Shown one piece after another: positions 33,117 to 40,164 of a DNA stretch of 40,164 nucleotides. Each line of letters starts with the position of its first letter. Within the stretch, counting starts at the first letter, position 1. Position numbers and translations under genes: made by a program. The DNA is taken from positions 1 through 40,164 of the forward strand of contig NZ_JAQYWQ010000065.1 in the NCBI RefSeq assembly GCF_029379315.1, read 5' to 3'. Origin of the DNA: Nostoc sp. S13. GTDB lineage: Bacteria > Cyanobacteriota > Cyanobacteriia > Cyanobacteriales > Nostocaceae. The notes beneath the pieces were generated by a model that ran no database searches, was not told where the DNA came from, and worked only from the letters and a program-made list of their open reading frames with translations.

Positions 33117-33500
33117 ATGAAAGTTATAACTATGAACACAAGTTGGTATGAACAAGAGCTAGTCAAAGAATTCAAAACGGTTATTGCTGATTCTTTCCCA
33201 CAAGTTGAGGAATTGCTAAAACACTGTCATGTTAAACTCATCGAGTCTTACTGGGGAAGACCTCGTGTTCACTTTCTGCCATACTTTACAATTTATTGCC
33301 CTGACAATCTGATTGCTGCTGTCAAAGCCCAGATATCTATACTCAGGGAAGTAGCAGAATATGCAGGATTAGTTGAGGTTATCTGCCTAAATGCTACACA
33401 TCTGCTGCGAGATCCGATGTCGAAGGTAAAGCAGACAGATGCTCGTTTGTGGTTAGAACTACAATGGCTTGCAACACAAGAACAAGAACACTTGCTATGA
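33117..33500 (+). CDS. Small protein of unknown function in the nitrogenase island
   Basis: A 127-aa alpha/beta protein; an in-frame ATG at 33132 gives 122 aa. Visible features are an amphipathic N-terminal helix (SWYEQELVKEFKTVIADSFPQVEELLKHCHVKL), strands around VHFLPYFTIYCPDN, a helix AVKAQISILREVAEYAGL and a strand VEVICLN. There is no signal, TM segment or metal motif. It has 72 bp upstream with a short tandem repeat and 124 bp to the next small gene. The layout CH-x-IxC-D-helix-strand resembles the 33625 product, so the two may be distant paralogs. A role in nitrogenase assembly or regulation is possible only by context. Confidence 0.65.
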   Translation: MKVITMNTSWYEQELVKEFKTVIADSFPQVEELLKHCHVKLIESYWGRPRVHFLPYFTIYCPDNLIAAVKAQISILREVAEYAGLVEVICLNATHLLRDPMSKVKQTDARLWLELQWLATQEQEHLL

Positions 33501-33624
33501 AAACCCGACTTCGGGTACAACTACGAAAATGCTTGTTGCGCCATCTTTGAGTAGATGGCGTGATTAAAACAGGCAGAAAGCTTGTAGTTTTTGACTAATA
33601 ATTCCTAATCCCTAGTTATTTACT

Positions 33625-33987
33625 ATGAATAAATCCCCCCTTCCCGCAGATGATTTGCCTCCAACTGGAGCACCTATACTTAATGAGTTATTCTACAGGC
33701 AACTAGAAGAAGCTACTTGCAGGCGATTTTATCAAGCCTGCGGCCCAATAATGCGAGTTTTACTATCAAATTGTCACTGGTATTTCAAAATAAATACTAG
33801 TCCTCTGATGTTAGTCATTATCTGCTATGACATAGAAAGTTATCTGCATATCGTCGATGCTATTCCCCAGTTCATCAAAAAGTTGCAGCAGTTTTCCAAC
33901 AAAGCCAAAATTCACTTTTTTACACCAGATGATAAAGGAGAACCTTGGGAAATCGAGATTGAAGAAACATCAGATGATCAAGCCTAG
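33625..33987 (+). CDS. Small protein of unknown function, possible distant paralog of the previous gene
   Basis: A 120-aa protein. It has a Pro-rich N-terminus (LPADDLPPTGAPIL), a helix FYRQLEEATCRRFYQACGPIMRVLLSNCHWYFKI, strands MLVIICYDIES, a helix LHIVDAIPQFIKKLQQFSN, a strand AKIHFFTPD and an acidic tail. The CH-x(n)-IxCxD-helix-strand order repeats that of the 33117 product. It has no known family that I recognise. It is the last gene of the island before repeat-rich DNA; a 124-bp spacer precedes it. Confidence 0.65.
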   Translation: MNKSPLPADDLPPTGAPILNELFYRQLEEATCRRFYQACGPIMRVLLSNCHWYFKINTSPLMLVIICYDIESYLHIVDAIPQFIKKLQQFSNKAKIHFFTPDDKGEPWEIEIEETSDDQA

Positions 33988-34020
33988 TAGTCCACTACAA
34001 TAGACATCTCCGAAAAAGAA

Positions 34021-34050
34021 TGTAGAGACGCGAAATTTCGCGTCTCTACA
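34021..34050. repeat. Perfect 30-bp interspersed palindrome (GAGACGCGAAA/TTTCGCGTCTC)
   Basis: This is the cleanest copy in the window of the family also seen at 7989-8006, 11190-11213 and 16008-16022. It starts TGTAGAGACGCG and ends with the complement. It could act as a bidirectional hairpin between convergent transcripts. Confidence 0.85.
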
Positions 34051-34055
34051 AGGGT

Positions 34056-34176
34056 AGGACTTACGCAATAACTCTCTGAAACCTTATTCCTTTGTGTCCT
34101 TTGTGTCCTTTGTGTCCTTCTCTAACGAGACGCTGCGCGAATGCGGTTCGTTTTTTCATGATTTTGCGTAAGTCCT
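34056..34176. mobile_element. MITE-like element, 121 bp
   Basis: Perfect 13-bp terminal inverted repeats (AGGACTTACGCAA at 34056-34068; TTGCGTAAGTCCT at 34164-34176) bound a non-coding interior with a CCTTTGTGT(C/T) tandem repeat. AGGGT occurs immediately left (34051-34055) and again at 34179-34183, a possible 5-bp target duplication offset by two bases. No transposase is present. Confidence 0.6.
34088..34118. repeat. Tandem 10-bp repeat TCCTTTGTG(T)
   Basis: Three consecutive copies of the decamer lie inside the MITE-like element. Confidence 0.7.
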
Positions 34177-34378
34177 GAAGGGTTCTAGATAATGCCTGTT
34201 TAATTTCTGGAGATGTCTATTGACTTCAGGCTGTTGCAAAGATTCACGTCCAGTTTCATGAGGTTGTATCTCTGCGTTAAAAAAGCCGCAGCAGACAAAC
34301 TTAACCTGCCAGGGCAATAGTAAGGTTTTTTAGTGTACTGCACATTGCAAATTAGTTGAAATTTTATATCTTATATTT

Positions 34379-35575
34379 TTAACTTTTAATGCTCAATGCC
34401 GACTTACCCAAAGACAAACAAATTACATCATTTTGGGGTGTATGAATACGGCTACAAAGAACATCTCTATAATGTCTTTCAAGCGGATTTTTTTTCGATA
34501 GACCTGGATTTCCAACCAGTTTTAAACCAATTTCTACGGCTTGAATGGCATTACTTGTAGCCAAATATTTCACTGTTTGTGCTTGCAAATTAACATTCGG
34601 CTCGTGTTCACCTTTGTCAATATCTGCTGCCAGACTGTAAATTAATCGATGGTTGGCATATAGTAATGCTTCAATTTCACCAACAGATGTTTGAAAATGG
34701 GGTAAAGTTGCTAGACTGGCACCTAAATTAGTAGGCGATCGCTCATTTAAATAATCAACTAACCAGTCTCGTGCTGCTGTTGCTACCCCTTGATACAACG
34801 CACTTAAGAACAAACTACCAACTGCCAACATTAAGGGATCGGGTTGTGACCAAGCTTTTACAGGGTAGACATCTAAGGCATACTCTGTGGGAATGTAGGC
34901 ATCTTCTAGAATCAAATCGTGACTGCCTGTTGCCCGCATCCCCAAGTGATCCCAAGTTTCCACAATCTTGACCCCTGGAATGTCACGAGGAATTAAAAAA
35001 CTCCCTACTTGCTGTTCATCATCATCTGTCCGCGCCCAAACTACGAAGTAACGCAAAATCGGACTGCCAGTAGTGTATTGTTTATGGCCAGTTATTAACC
35101 AACCATCAGATGTACGTTTGGCAATTGTTGCAGGTAATCCTCCTCTGGCTGGTGTACCTAATTCCGGCTCCACACGAGCAGCATTTAGCAAAGCTATACC
35201 TTGCACAGACTCCCGACACAGCTTTTCATAGACAGTGGGATGCCAGCGTCGGTGTCGGGCGGCGTTAGTGTGTTGTAAGTAGTGCATCGTCAGCACTAGG
35301 GCAGTGGAAGCATCACCACTGGCTAGCTTTTCAATCACCCGACAGGCTGTGGTATATCCTACAGCCAGCCCACCAAACTCTACTGGTACAGTCAGACTCA
35401 ATAATTTTGCTTTGTGGAGAGCATCAAAGTTTTCAAATGGAAACGAACTATTGCGATCGTGGATGGCGGCGCGGGTGGCAAAATCGGCAGCAAGAGAATC
35501 AACCAGATCCAAGAGATTGGGCGACAATTTTGCTGTTGAGATCACGGATGCTTCTAAAACAGGTGATTTTGACAT
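34379..35575 (-). CDS. Acyl-CoA dehydrogenase-family flavoprotein (SfnB/DszC-like)
   Basis: A 398-aa protein with the acyl-CoA dehydrogenase fold: FPFENFDALHKAKLLSLTVPVEFGGL, STALVLTMHYLQHT, SDGWLITGHKQYTTGSPILRYFVVWARTDD, TWDHLGMRATGSHDLILEDAYIP. The KxYxTG and GMRxTGSHD motifs are typical of flavin-dependent monooxygenases of the SfnB/DszC group that act on organosulfur compounds. It is the last gene of a five-gene minus-strand operon with sulfonate-binding proteins and an SsuD-like enzyme. The downstream side is repeat-rich DNA. The substrate is inferred to be an organosulfur compound. Confidence 0.85.
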   Translation of the reverse strand: MSKSPVLEASVISTAKLSPNLLDLVDSLAADFATRAAIHDRNSSFPFENFDALHKAKLLSLTVPVEFGGLAVGYTTACRVIEKLASGDASTALVLTMHYLQHTNAARHRRWHPTVYEKLCRESVQGIALLNAARVEPELGTPARGGLPATIAKRTSDGWLITGHKQYTTGSPILRYFVVWARTDDDEQQVGSFLIPRDIPGVKIVETWDHLGMRATGSHDLILEDAYIPTEYALDVYPVKAWSQPDPLMLAVGSLFLSALYQGVATAARDWLVDYLNERSPTNLGASLATLPHFQTSVGEIEALLYANHRLIYSLAADIDKGEHEPNVNLQAQTVKYLATSNAIQAVEIGLKLVGNPGLSKKNPLERHYRDVLCSRIHTPQNDVICLSLGKSALSIKS

Positions 35576-35599
35576 TTAGCTTTTTACTCCTTGCGGCAA

Positions 35600-36634
35600 T
35601 TATTGGCATTTGGCAATATCTTCGTTAAAACTGCTGTCCCAAAGTTGTTTCACATCAACTTTTGTGGAAATTACACCCGCTTGAAAAAAGGTATCAGCAA
35701 CCTTTTGCTGAGAAGCAATAGCTTCATCAGAAATAGGAAGTAATTCTTGGCGACGCTGTTGTAGTCCTTGCTTGGCATCCTCATAAACGATGCCTTGATC
35801 AACATCAATGGTATTTGCATAATTCTTCGACCATTGTTTGAGATGAGATTCCCGCCAAGTTTGAGATTTTTGCAAACGACAGAGAAAATCAGCGATCGCA
35901 ACTTTCTTTTGGGGATCGGCGATCGCATTGGGTGAAGCAATAATCACGAAGTTACCACTCAAAATATCTTTTGCAGATTCCAGCACCCGCGCCCCTTCTT
36001 TTTTGGCTTGGGGGATGGAGTAACCGTAGGTAGCCCAACCATCAAGCTGTCCTTTACGAAAAGCAGCTAGTCCATCGGGTATCGATAAAGGAATTGCATT
36101 GATATCCTTCAGTGTTAGCCCGACTTTTTCCAACATTTTAATCAGGAAGTAGTGGGCAGTCGTAGCTTTAACGTAACCCACTTTTTTACCTTTAAGATCG
36201 GCGATCGTTTTGGCAGTCGAGTCCTTGGGTACGAGTACAACTTGACCAATCGTCGGCCCTTTGAGAGTGGCAATAATTTTTACGGATGCTTTCGATTCAA
36301 TCGCAAAAATCGGCGGAATTTCACTAGCAGATCCCAAGTCAATCGCACCAGCATTGATTGACTGTACCATCAAATTACCCCCAGTAAACTCAGTAAATTG
36401 AGTTTGATAAGGGAAATTATCTAGTTTAGCTAACTTTAAATTTAAGTCCCAGCCACCTTTAGATTTAGCAACATGCAGTTCAGTTGTATTCGATACTGCG
36501 ATTTGGGATGAACTAGGATTAGCAACGATGGTTGCCGGACTGGTAGACTTAACCTCTGAGCAAGCTGTTGTTGCTAGGGCTAACAAGCAACCCAGAGAGA
36601 AGAAAAAATTCTGCCGCAGCCAATTGGTAAACAC
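35600..36634 (-). CDS. Sulfonate/taurine-type ABC substrate-binding lipoprotein (1)
   Basis: A 344-aa protein. The N-terminal hydrophobic segment ends ATTAC-SE, a plausible though non-canonical lipobox. The mature part is an NMT1/SsuA-like binding protein (GGNLMVQSINAGAIDLGSASEIPPIFAIES; TIADLKGKKVGYVKATTAHYFLIKMLEKVGL; AFRKGQLDGWATYGYSIPQA). It captures aliphatic sulfonates or related molecules outside the membrane. It lies 24 bp before the flavoprotein gene. No matching permease or ATPase gene is in the window. Confidence 0.88.
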   Translation of the reverse strand: MFTNWLRQNFFFSLGCLLALATTACSEVKSTSPATIVANPSSSQIAVSNTTELHVAKSKGGWDLNLKLAKLDNFPYQTQFTEFTGGNLMVQSINAGAIDLGSASEIPPIFAIESKASVKIIATLKGPTIGQVVLVPKDSTAKTIADLKGKKVGYVKATTAHYFLIKMLEKVGLTLKDINAIPLSIPDGLAAFRKGQLDGWATYGYSIPQAKKEGARVLESAKDILSGNFVIIASPNAIADPQKKVAIADFLCRLQKSQTWRESHLKQWSKNYANTIDVDQGIVYEDAKQGLQQRRQELLPISDEAIASQQKVADTFFQAGVISTKVDVKQLWDSSFNEDIAKCQ

Positions 36635-36680
36635 GTTAATTTTTGGGTATAAAAAGACAACAAAGAAAAATAACCACCAA

Positions 36681-37442
36681 CTACTCTAGTAAGCCTGGTT
36701 CTTCGCCCACAATTCGGTCGTAGAGTGGCTGAAAACTAAACCAACCGCCGGAATGGGTTCCTACTTGGTTATGAGTAAAAGTTGCTGTTTCGTGGTCAAT
36801 GGGAAGTGGTTTGCCAGCTGCTTCTGCAAGTAGTTGGGCTTGAGCCGATCGCTCAAAAGAAATATACCAAAAAGCAGCTTCGTCTACTGTCTGCCCCACT
36901 GTTAAAAAGCCATGATTCCGCAGAATGACAGCTTTCTTGTCTCCCAAAGATTCAGCAATTCTTTTACCCTCGGAAGTATCTAAAACTACTCCTCTATAGT
37001 CATCAAATAGAGCGTGGTCTTGATAGAAAGCACAGGCATCTTGAGTTAGGGGATCGAGCAGGCGACTAAGACTTGACCAAGATTTACCATACAGAGAATG
37101 AGCATGAGCAGCTGCAATTATATCAGGCCGCGCCTCATGAACCTGTGAATGAATGGCAAAGGCGGCACGATTGACAGGAGCATTACCTTTGACTACTTCT
37201 CCTTCTCTATCAACCAAAATCAAGTCAGAAACACGGATGTGACCAAAGTACTTGCCAAGGGGATTTACCCAAAAATGGTCGGTAAACTCTGGATCTCTGG
37301 CGGTAATGTGGCCTGTTGTTCCCTCACTGAAGCCAAAACGAGCAAACAGCCGAAATGCCGCAGCAAGGCGTTGTTTGCGGTAAAGTCGTTCTTCTTCAAC
37401 TCGTTCAAAGACTGGCGGTTGTGGTCTAGTGAAATTTGCCAT
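36681..37442 (-). CDS. Class II aldolase/adducin family protein
   Basis: A 253-aa protein. The metal-binding HAHS motif (AAAHAHSLYGKSWSS) and the later RNHGFLTVG motif supply the three His expected for Zn binding, and EGTTGHITARDPE and FWVNPLGKYFGHIRVSDLILVD are family motifs. It resembles the non-sugar class II aldolase group whose substrates are mostly unknown. Its place between a sulfonate-binding protein and an SsuD-like monooxygenase suggests it cleaves or rearranges a carbon skeleton released from an organosulfur compound. Confidence 0.88.
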   Translation of the reverse strand: MANFTRPQPPVFERVEEERLYRKQRLAAAFRLFARFGFSEGTTGHITARDPEFTDHFWVNPLGKYFGHIRVSDLILVDREGEVVKGNAPVNRAAFAIHSQVHEARPDIIAAAHAHSLYGKSWSSLSRLLDPLTQDACAFYQDHALFDDYRGVVLDTSEGKRIAESLGDKKAVILRNHGFLTVGQTVDEAAFWYISFERSAQAQLLAEAAGKPLPIDHETATFTHNQVGTHSGGWFSFQPLYDRIVGEEPGLLE

Positions 37443-37471
37443 AATTTTCTTTTTTTTGTTTCACAGGTAGA

Positions 37472-38581
37472 TTAAGCTACGGTTGCTATTTGTCGTTCTT
37501 GTCGTTGTACTTGTTGACGTACCAAAGGAATCACATCTCGACCGTAGGCGATCGCATCTTCCACTGGGTCAAAACCGCGAATTAATAGTGTTGTCACTCC
37601 AGCTTTGTAGTAATCAAATAATGACTCTGCAACCTGTTCTGGAGTCCCCACTAAAGCAGTAGTATTACCACGAGCGCCAGTAGCAGCTGCGATCGGTGTC
37701 CATAAACGCTTATCATGAATTTCACTTTCCTTAGCAAAATCCAACAACCGCAATGAACCAACAGCTTGGGGTCGGAAAGAAGCACCAGCAGTTAATTGAA
37801 TTCCAGCTTCCGCACGGGTTTCATTGATCCGTGAGAGAATATAACGCGCCTTTTCCCATGCTTTTGTTTCTGTTTCGCCCAAAATTGGACGCAAGGAAAC
37901 ACTAAACTTTAAATCTTTTCCAGGCGGTGCTGCGGCTTTCACCTCTGCAATCCGTTCTTTAATAGCAGCTATCGGTTCTCCCCAAAACGCATATACATTA
38001 CTGTGCTTTGCACCTACACCCACAGCAGCATCAGAAGCACCACCGAAATATATCGGAATATGTGGTTGCTGTAAAGGTTTTACTTCCGAAAATGCTTGTT
38101 TGAGTTGGTAAAACTCCCCTTGATAATCGAAAGGTTCTTCACTCGTCCAAACTCGCCGCACAATATCAAGATATTCATCGGTACGGCGATAGCGAGTATC
38201 ATGATCGAGCCAATCACCATCGCGCTGTTGTTCGGCATCGCTCCCACCAGTAATGATATGCACTGCAACGCGACCATTAGAAAAGTGATCTAATGTTGCT
38301 AATTTCCGGGCGGCTAAAGTGGGAGCCACAAAACCCGGTCTATGTGCAAGTAAAAATTTGAGTCGTTCTGTTGCAGCAGCCACATAACTGACTACATTAA
38401 AGCCCTCCGGCCCTGTAGAACTATAACCAACTAGCACTCGATCAAAGCCACCATCTTCATGGACTTTTGCAAATTTGCGAACATAAGCTAAGTCTATACT
38501 TCCTCCCGTAATAGATACGGTAGGGCTATGTAATTCCGACGCTTCTCGTGTACCAATCATCCCAATAAATTCCACAGACAT
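37472..38581 (-). CDS. ssuD: SsuD-like LLM-class flavin-dependent alkanesulfonate monooxygenase
   Basis: A 369-aa luciferase-like monooxygenase. SsuD features are visible: EDGGFDRVLVGYSSTGPEGF, LKFLLAHRPGFVAPTLAARKLATLDHFSNGRVAVHIITGGSDAEQQRDGDWLDHDTRYRRTDEYL, QPHIPIYFGGASDAA. SsuD uses reduced FMN and O2 to release sulfite from alkanesulfonates. The needed flavin reductase (SsuE) is not in the window. It is flanked by a class II aldolase gene (29 bp) and a sulfonate-binding lipoprotein gene (71 bp). The symbol denotes family; the true substrate may differ. Confidence 0.85.
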   Translation of the reverse strand: MSVEFIGMIGTREASELHSPTVSITGGSIDLAYVRKFAKVHEDGGFDRVLVGYSSTGPEGFNVVSYVAAATERLKFLLAHRPGFVAPTLAARKLATLDHFSNGRVAVHIITGGSDAEQQRDGDWLDHDTRYRRTDEYLDIVRRVWTSEEPFDYQGEFYQLKQAFSEVKPLQQPHIPIYFGGASDAAVGVGAKHSNVYAFWGEPIAAIKERIAEVKAAAPPGKDLKFSVSLRPILGETETKAWEKARYILSRINETRAEAGIQLTAGASFRPQAVGSLRLLDFAKESEIHDKRLWTPIAAATGARGNTTALVGTPEQVAESLFDYYKAGVTTLLIRGFDPVEDAIAYGRDVIPLVRQQVQRQERQIATVA

Positions 38582-38652
38582 ATTAATTTTGCTCCAAATC
38601 TTTGTTATTTAAGTTTTTAGTGGCAGTTATTCTCCGCCTCTTTTCATCTTTT

Positions 38653-39723
38653 CTACCTAGCGGCAGTAGTTTCTAACGGACACACTGCCGTTGTAATATC
38701 TACTCGTTGCGGAATAATTTTTTGCTCTAGTAACCAGTCAGCTGTTTTCTGAAGATGGGCGATATCTTCAGGATTAAGAAATACGTAAGACTCTGGGCCT
38801 CGATTTTTCGTCACCTGCTTGGCTACCGCATCAGAGACTTTTAGCTGTTTAACTAAAAAATCTGATCCAGCATTACTATGTTGATTTAACCATTCACCAT
38901 CCTCACTCAAAGCAGTGAGAGCAGCTTTCACGGCTACAGGATTTTCTTTACCTGCATCACCACGAACAACCATAATTCCGTAGGTAGGAGCAGGGTGTGT
39001 AGTGGTAATTCTCCGTGCCTTATGCTCTAATTGGGCAATGGAAATATAAGGTTCCCAAACTGCCCACGCATCAACAGAACCTTGATATAGAGTAGGTGCA
39101 GCGTCATTCGGTGATAAATAAACTCGCTTGACTTTATCTGAAGGAATATTTTCTTTTTCCAAAACTTTTAATAACAGATATTCGCCTGCACCACCTTGAT
39201 TAACAGCAACTTTTTTACCCACTAAATCAGCCGGTTTCCCAATGGGAGAATCACCACGAACTAAGATGGCATTACTCAAAGAATCTGGACTAGGACGCTG
39301 TACAGAACCAATACAAAGAGGTTGTCCAGCAGCAATTCCAGAGATGGTAGGAATATCACCACATCCGCCAATATCTGCCCGATTACCATTGAGAGAACTT
39401 AAAAGCGTAGCGCAACGGTCAAATGGCCCACTCCATTCAACTTTAATATTTTGCGTGGCTAACTTACGCTCTAACTCACCTCGTTCACGCGCAATGGGAA
39501 TAATCCCGCCTTTTTGATAGGCCAAGCGAATCACATTGTTTTTCTCTGTAGTTTTGGTAGTGAGATTTGAAGAGGAATCTGAGTTAACGGTGGCATTGAT
39601 AGCTGTTTGTTGACTACAACCAGAAGCTATCAAACCAAGAAAAGACGCTGCGATCGCAAAGATTGTAATGCCAGAACATTTTTGTTTGTACTGAAAACGG
39701 TGTTCTTTTAAATAATTCACCAC
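38653..39723 (-). CDS. Aliphatic sulfonate ABC substrate-binding lipoprotein (2)
   Basis: A 356-aa protein. A signal with a lipobox (FLGLIASGC-SQQ) is followed by an SsuA-like binding domain (IRLAYQKGGIIPIARERGELERKL; VEWSGPFDRCATLLSSLNGNRADIGGCGDIPTISGIAAG; PADLVGKKVAVNQGGAGEYLLLKVLEKENIP; YQGSVDAWAVWEPYISIAQLE). It is the first gene of the minus-strand organosulfur operon. It is only moderately similar to the other binding protein at 35600, suggesting two substrates or affinities. Its transporter partners are not in the window. Confidence 0.9.
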   Translation of the reverse strand: MVNYLKEHRFQYKQKCSGITIFAIAASFLGLIASGCSQQTAINATVNSDSSSNLTTKTTEKNNVIRLAYQKGGIIPIARERGELERKLATQNIKVEWSGPFDRCATLLSSLNGNRADIGGCGDIPTISGIAAGQPLCIGSVQRPSPDSLSNAILVRGDSPIGKPADLVGKKVAVNQGGAGEYLLLKVLEKENIPSDKVKRVYLSPNDAAPTLYQGSVDAWAVWEPYISIAQLEHKARRITTTHPAPTYGIMVVRGDAGKENPVAVKAALTALSEDGEWLNQHSNAGSDFLVKQLKVSDAVAKQVTKNRGPESYVFLNPEDIAHLQKTADWLLEQKIIPQRVDITTAVCPLETTAAR

Positions 39724-40097
39724 AATTTACTCCTTGGTATCAATTTTGAGGAGTTTAAGCAGCCATATATATGATAATAACGATTATATTACACTAAATC
39801 GATTGATTTACCGTAGTATTTAGAAAGAAGATACCACCTTTTGATCGGCTGATTTAGCGTAGACGCATCGCAGCATCCCACCATAGGTGTCACCTTTTCA
39901 TCATCTGCTAACTCACTCGTTCGTCACCAACAGATAACGCTGAAATCCGAATGGCACGCTTGTAAAGCGCAAACCTTTAATAGTGCCTGGAAAAAATACC
40001 AACTTTACAGGTAAAATTTAGAAAAGTGTATAGACAACTACAATACTTGCTACCAATTAGGTGATAAATTTTACGACTGATAAAGAGGTAAAAAGCG
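39724..40097. promoter_or_regulatory. 374-bp divergent spacer between the organosulfur operon and hesA-like gene
   Basis: No ORF is supported. A motif AATACTACGGTA (minus strand, 39809-39820) is repeated exactly at 24879-24890 in front of the Tas-like gene, and an AATCGATTGATT near-palindrome lies beside it. It should contain promoters for both directions; AGAGG at 40084-40088 is the ribosome site of the hesA-like gene. Confidence 0.4.
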
Positions 40098-40164
40098 ATG
40101 AACTTAACACCCAGTGAGTTAGAACGCTATCACCGCCAAATGATGCTTCCCAATTTTGGAGAGG
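40098..40164 (+). CDS. hesA: HesA/MoeB/ThiF-family adenylyltransferase (partial, C-terminus outside window)
   Basis: ATG at 40098 with AGAGG nine bases upstream. The visible 22 residues read MNLTPSELERYHRQMMLPNFGE. The ERYxRQxxLPxFG pattern is the conserved N-terminus of E1-like enzymes (HesA, MoeB, ThiF), which adenylate the C-terminus of small sulfur-carrier proteins. HesA versus MoeB cannot be settled from so little sequence; a HesA-like protein would fit either nitrogenase/molybdenum metabolism or sulfur transfer. The gene runs off the right edge. Confidence 0.7.
   Translation, partial: MNLTPSELERYHRQMMLPNFGE

Larger units (their letters stand above)
33988..34378. other. 391-bp repeat-rich spacer, no gene
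   Basis: A boundary region between the nitrogenase island and the organosulfur operon, with convergent genes on both sides. It contains a perfect 30-bp palindrome, a MITE-like element and a 10-bp tandem repeat, described separately. The rest (34184-34378) shows nothing recognisable. Confidence 0.6.

Overview
The window comes from a filamentous, probably heterocyst-forming (Nostocales-type) cyanobacterium. The evidence is AT-rich DNA with scattered GCGATCGC (HIP1) octamers, short interspersed palindromes ending in GCGTCTCTAC, TAATTCC-type short tandem repeats, a cyanobacterial-style fused binding-protein/permease, nitrogenase genes, and a HesA-like gene at the right edge.

Region 1 (1-18377) is part of a contractile injection system (CIS) locus, probably related to the thylakoid-anchored CIS of multicellular cyanobacteria. 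Two divergent gene sets leave the 6864-7093 spacer. The rightward set encodes a Pvc16-type protein with a carboxypeptidase-regulatory-like tail, the sheath, two tube proteins, two tail-assembly-like paralogs and a 49-aa DUF6760-like protein. It ends with three large accessory proteins: FHA + repeats + methylglyoxal-synthase-like domain, Ig-like + TM + WD40, and Ig-like + TM + Ig-like. The leftward set encodes a histidine kinase, a NarL-type response regulator, a pseudokinase-TM-phosphate-binding-like fusion, a zinc-ribbon/FHA protein, a 79-aa protein, a third tube paralog and a repeat-rich protein cut off at the left edge. No baseplate, spike, tape-measure or AAA+ ATPase gene is visible here. 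Much of this locus therefore looks like signalling and membrane-anchoring machinery for the injection device, which is the most novel part of the window.

Region 2 (18378-25748) is ordinary accessory metabolism on the minus strand: a polar amino-acid ABC transporter, decayed gene fragments, a glutathione transferase, an arylsulfotransferase-like propeller protein, a Tas-type aldo/keto reductase, and a methyltransferase followed closely by an unlisted 50-aa ORF.

Region 3 (25749-33987) is a nitrogenase-related island: an XRE/PBP-like regulator, an Fe-protein gene (nifH/vnfH) with its own spacer and terminator, and overlapping nifE/vnfE and nifN/vnfN. After these come an orphan HsdR N-terminal nuclease-like domain without its catalytic residues and two small unknown genes. 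No nifD/K or vnfDGK is present. The NifE-type protein has Ser where NifE normally has the cofactor-binding Cys.

Region 4 (33988-40164) is a five-gene minus-strand operon for organosulfur use: two sulfonate-type binding lipoproteins, an SsuD-like luciferase-family monooxygenase, a class II aldolase/adducin protein and an SfnB/DszC-like flavoprotein. The start of a divergent hesA-like gene lies at the right edge.
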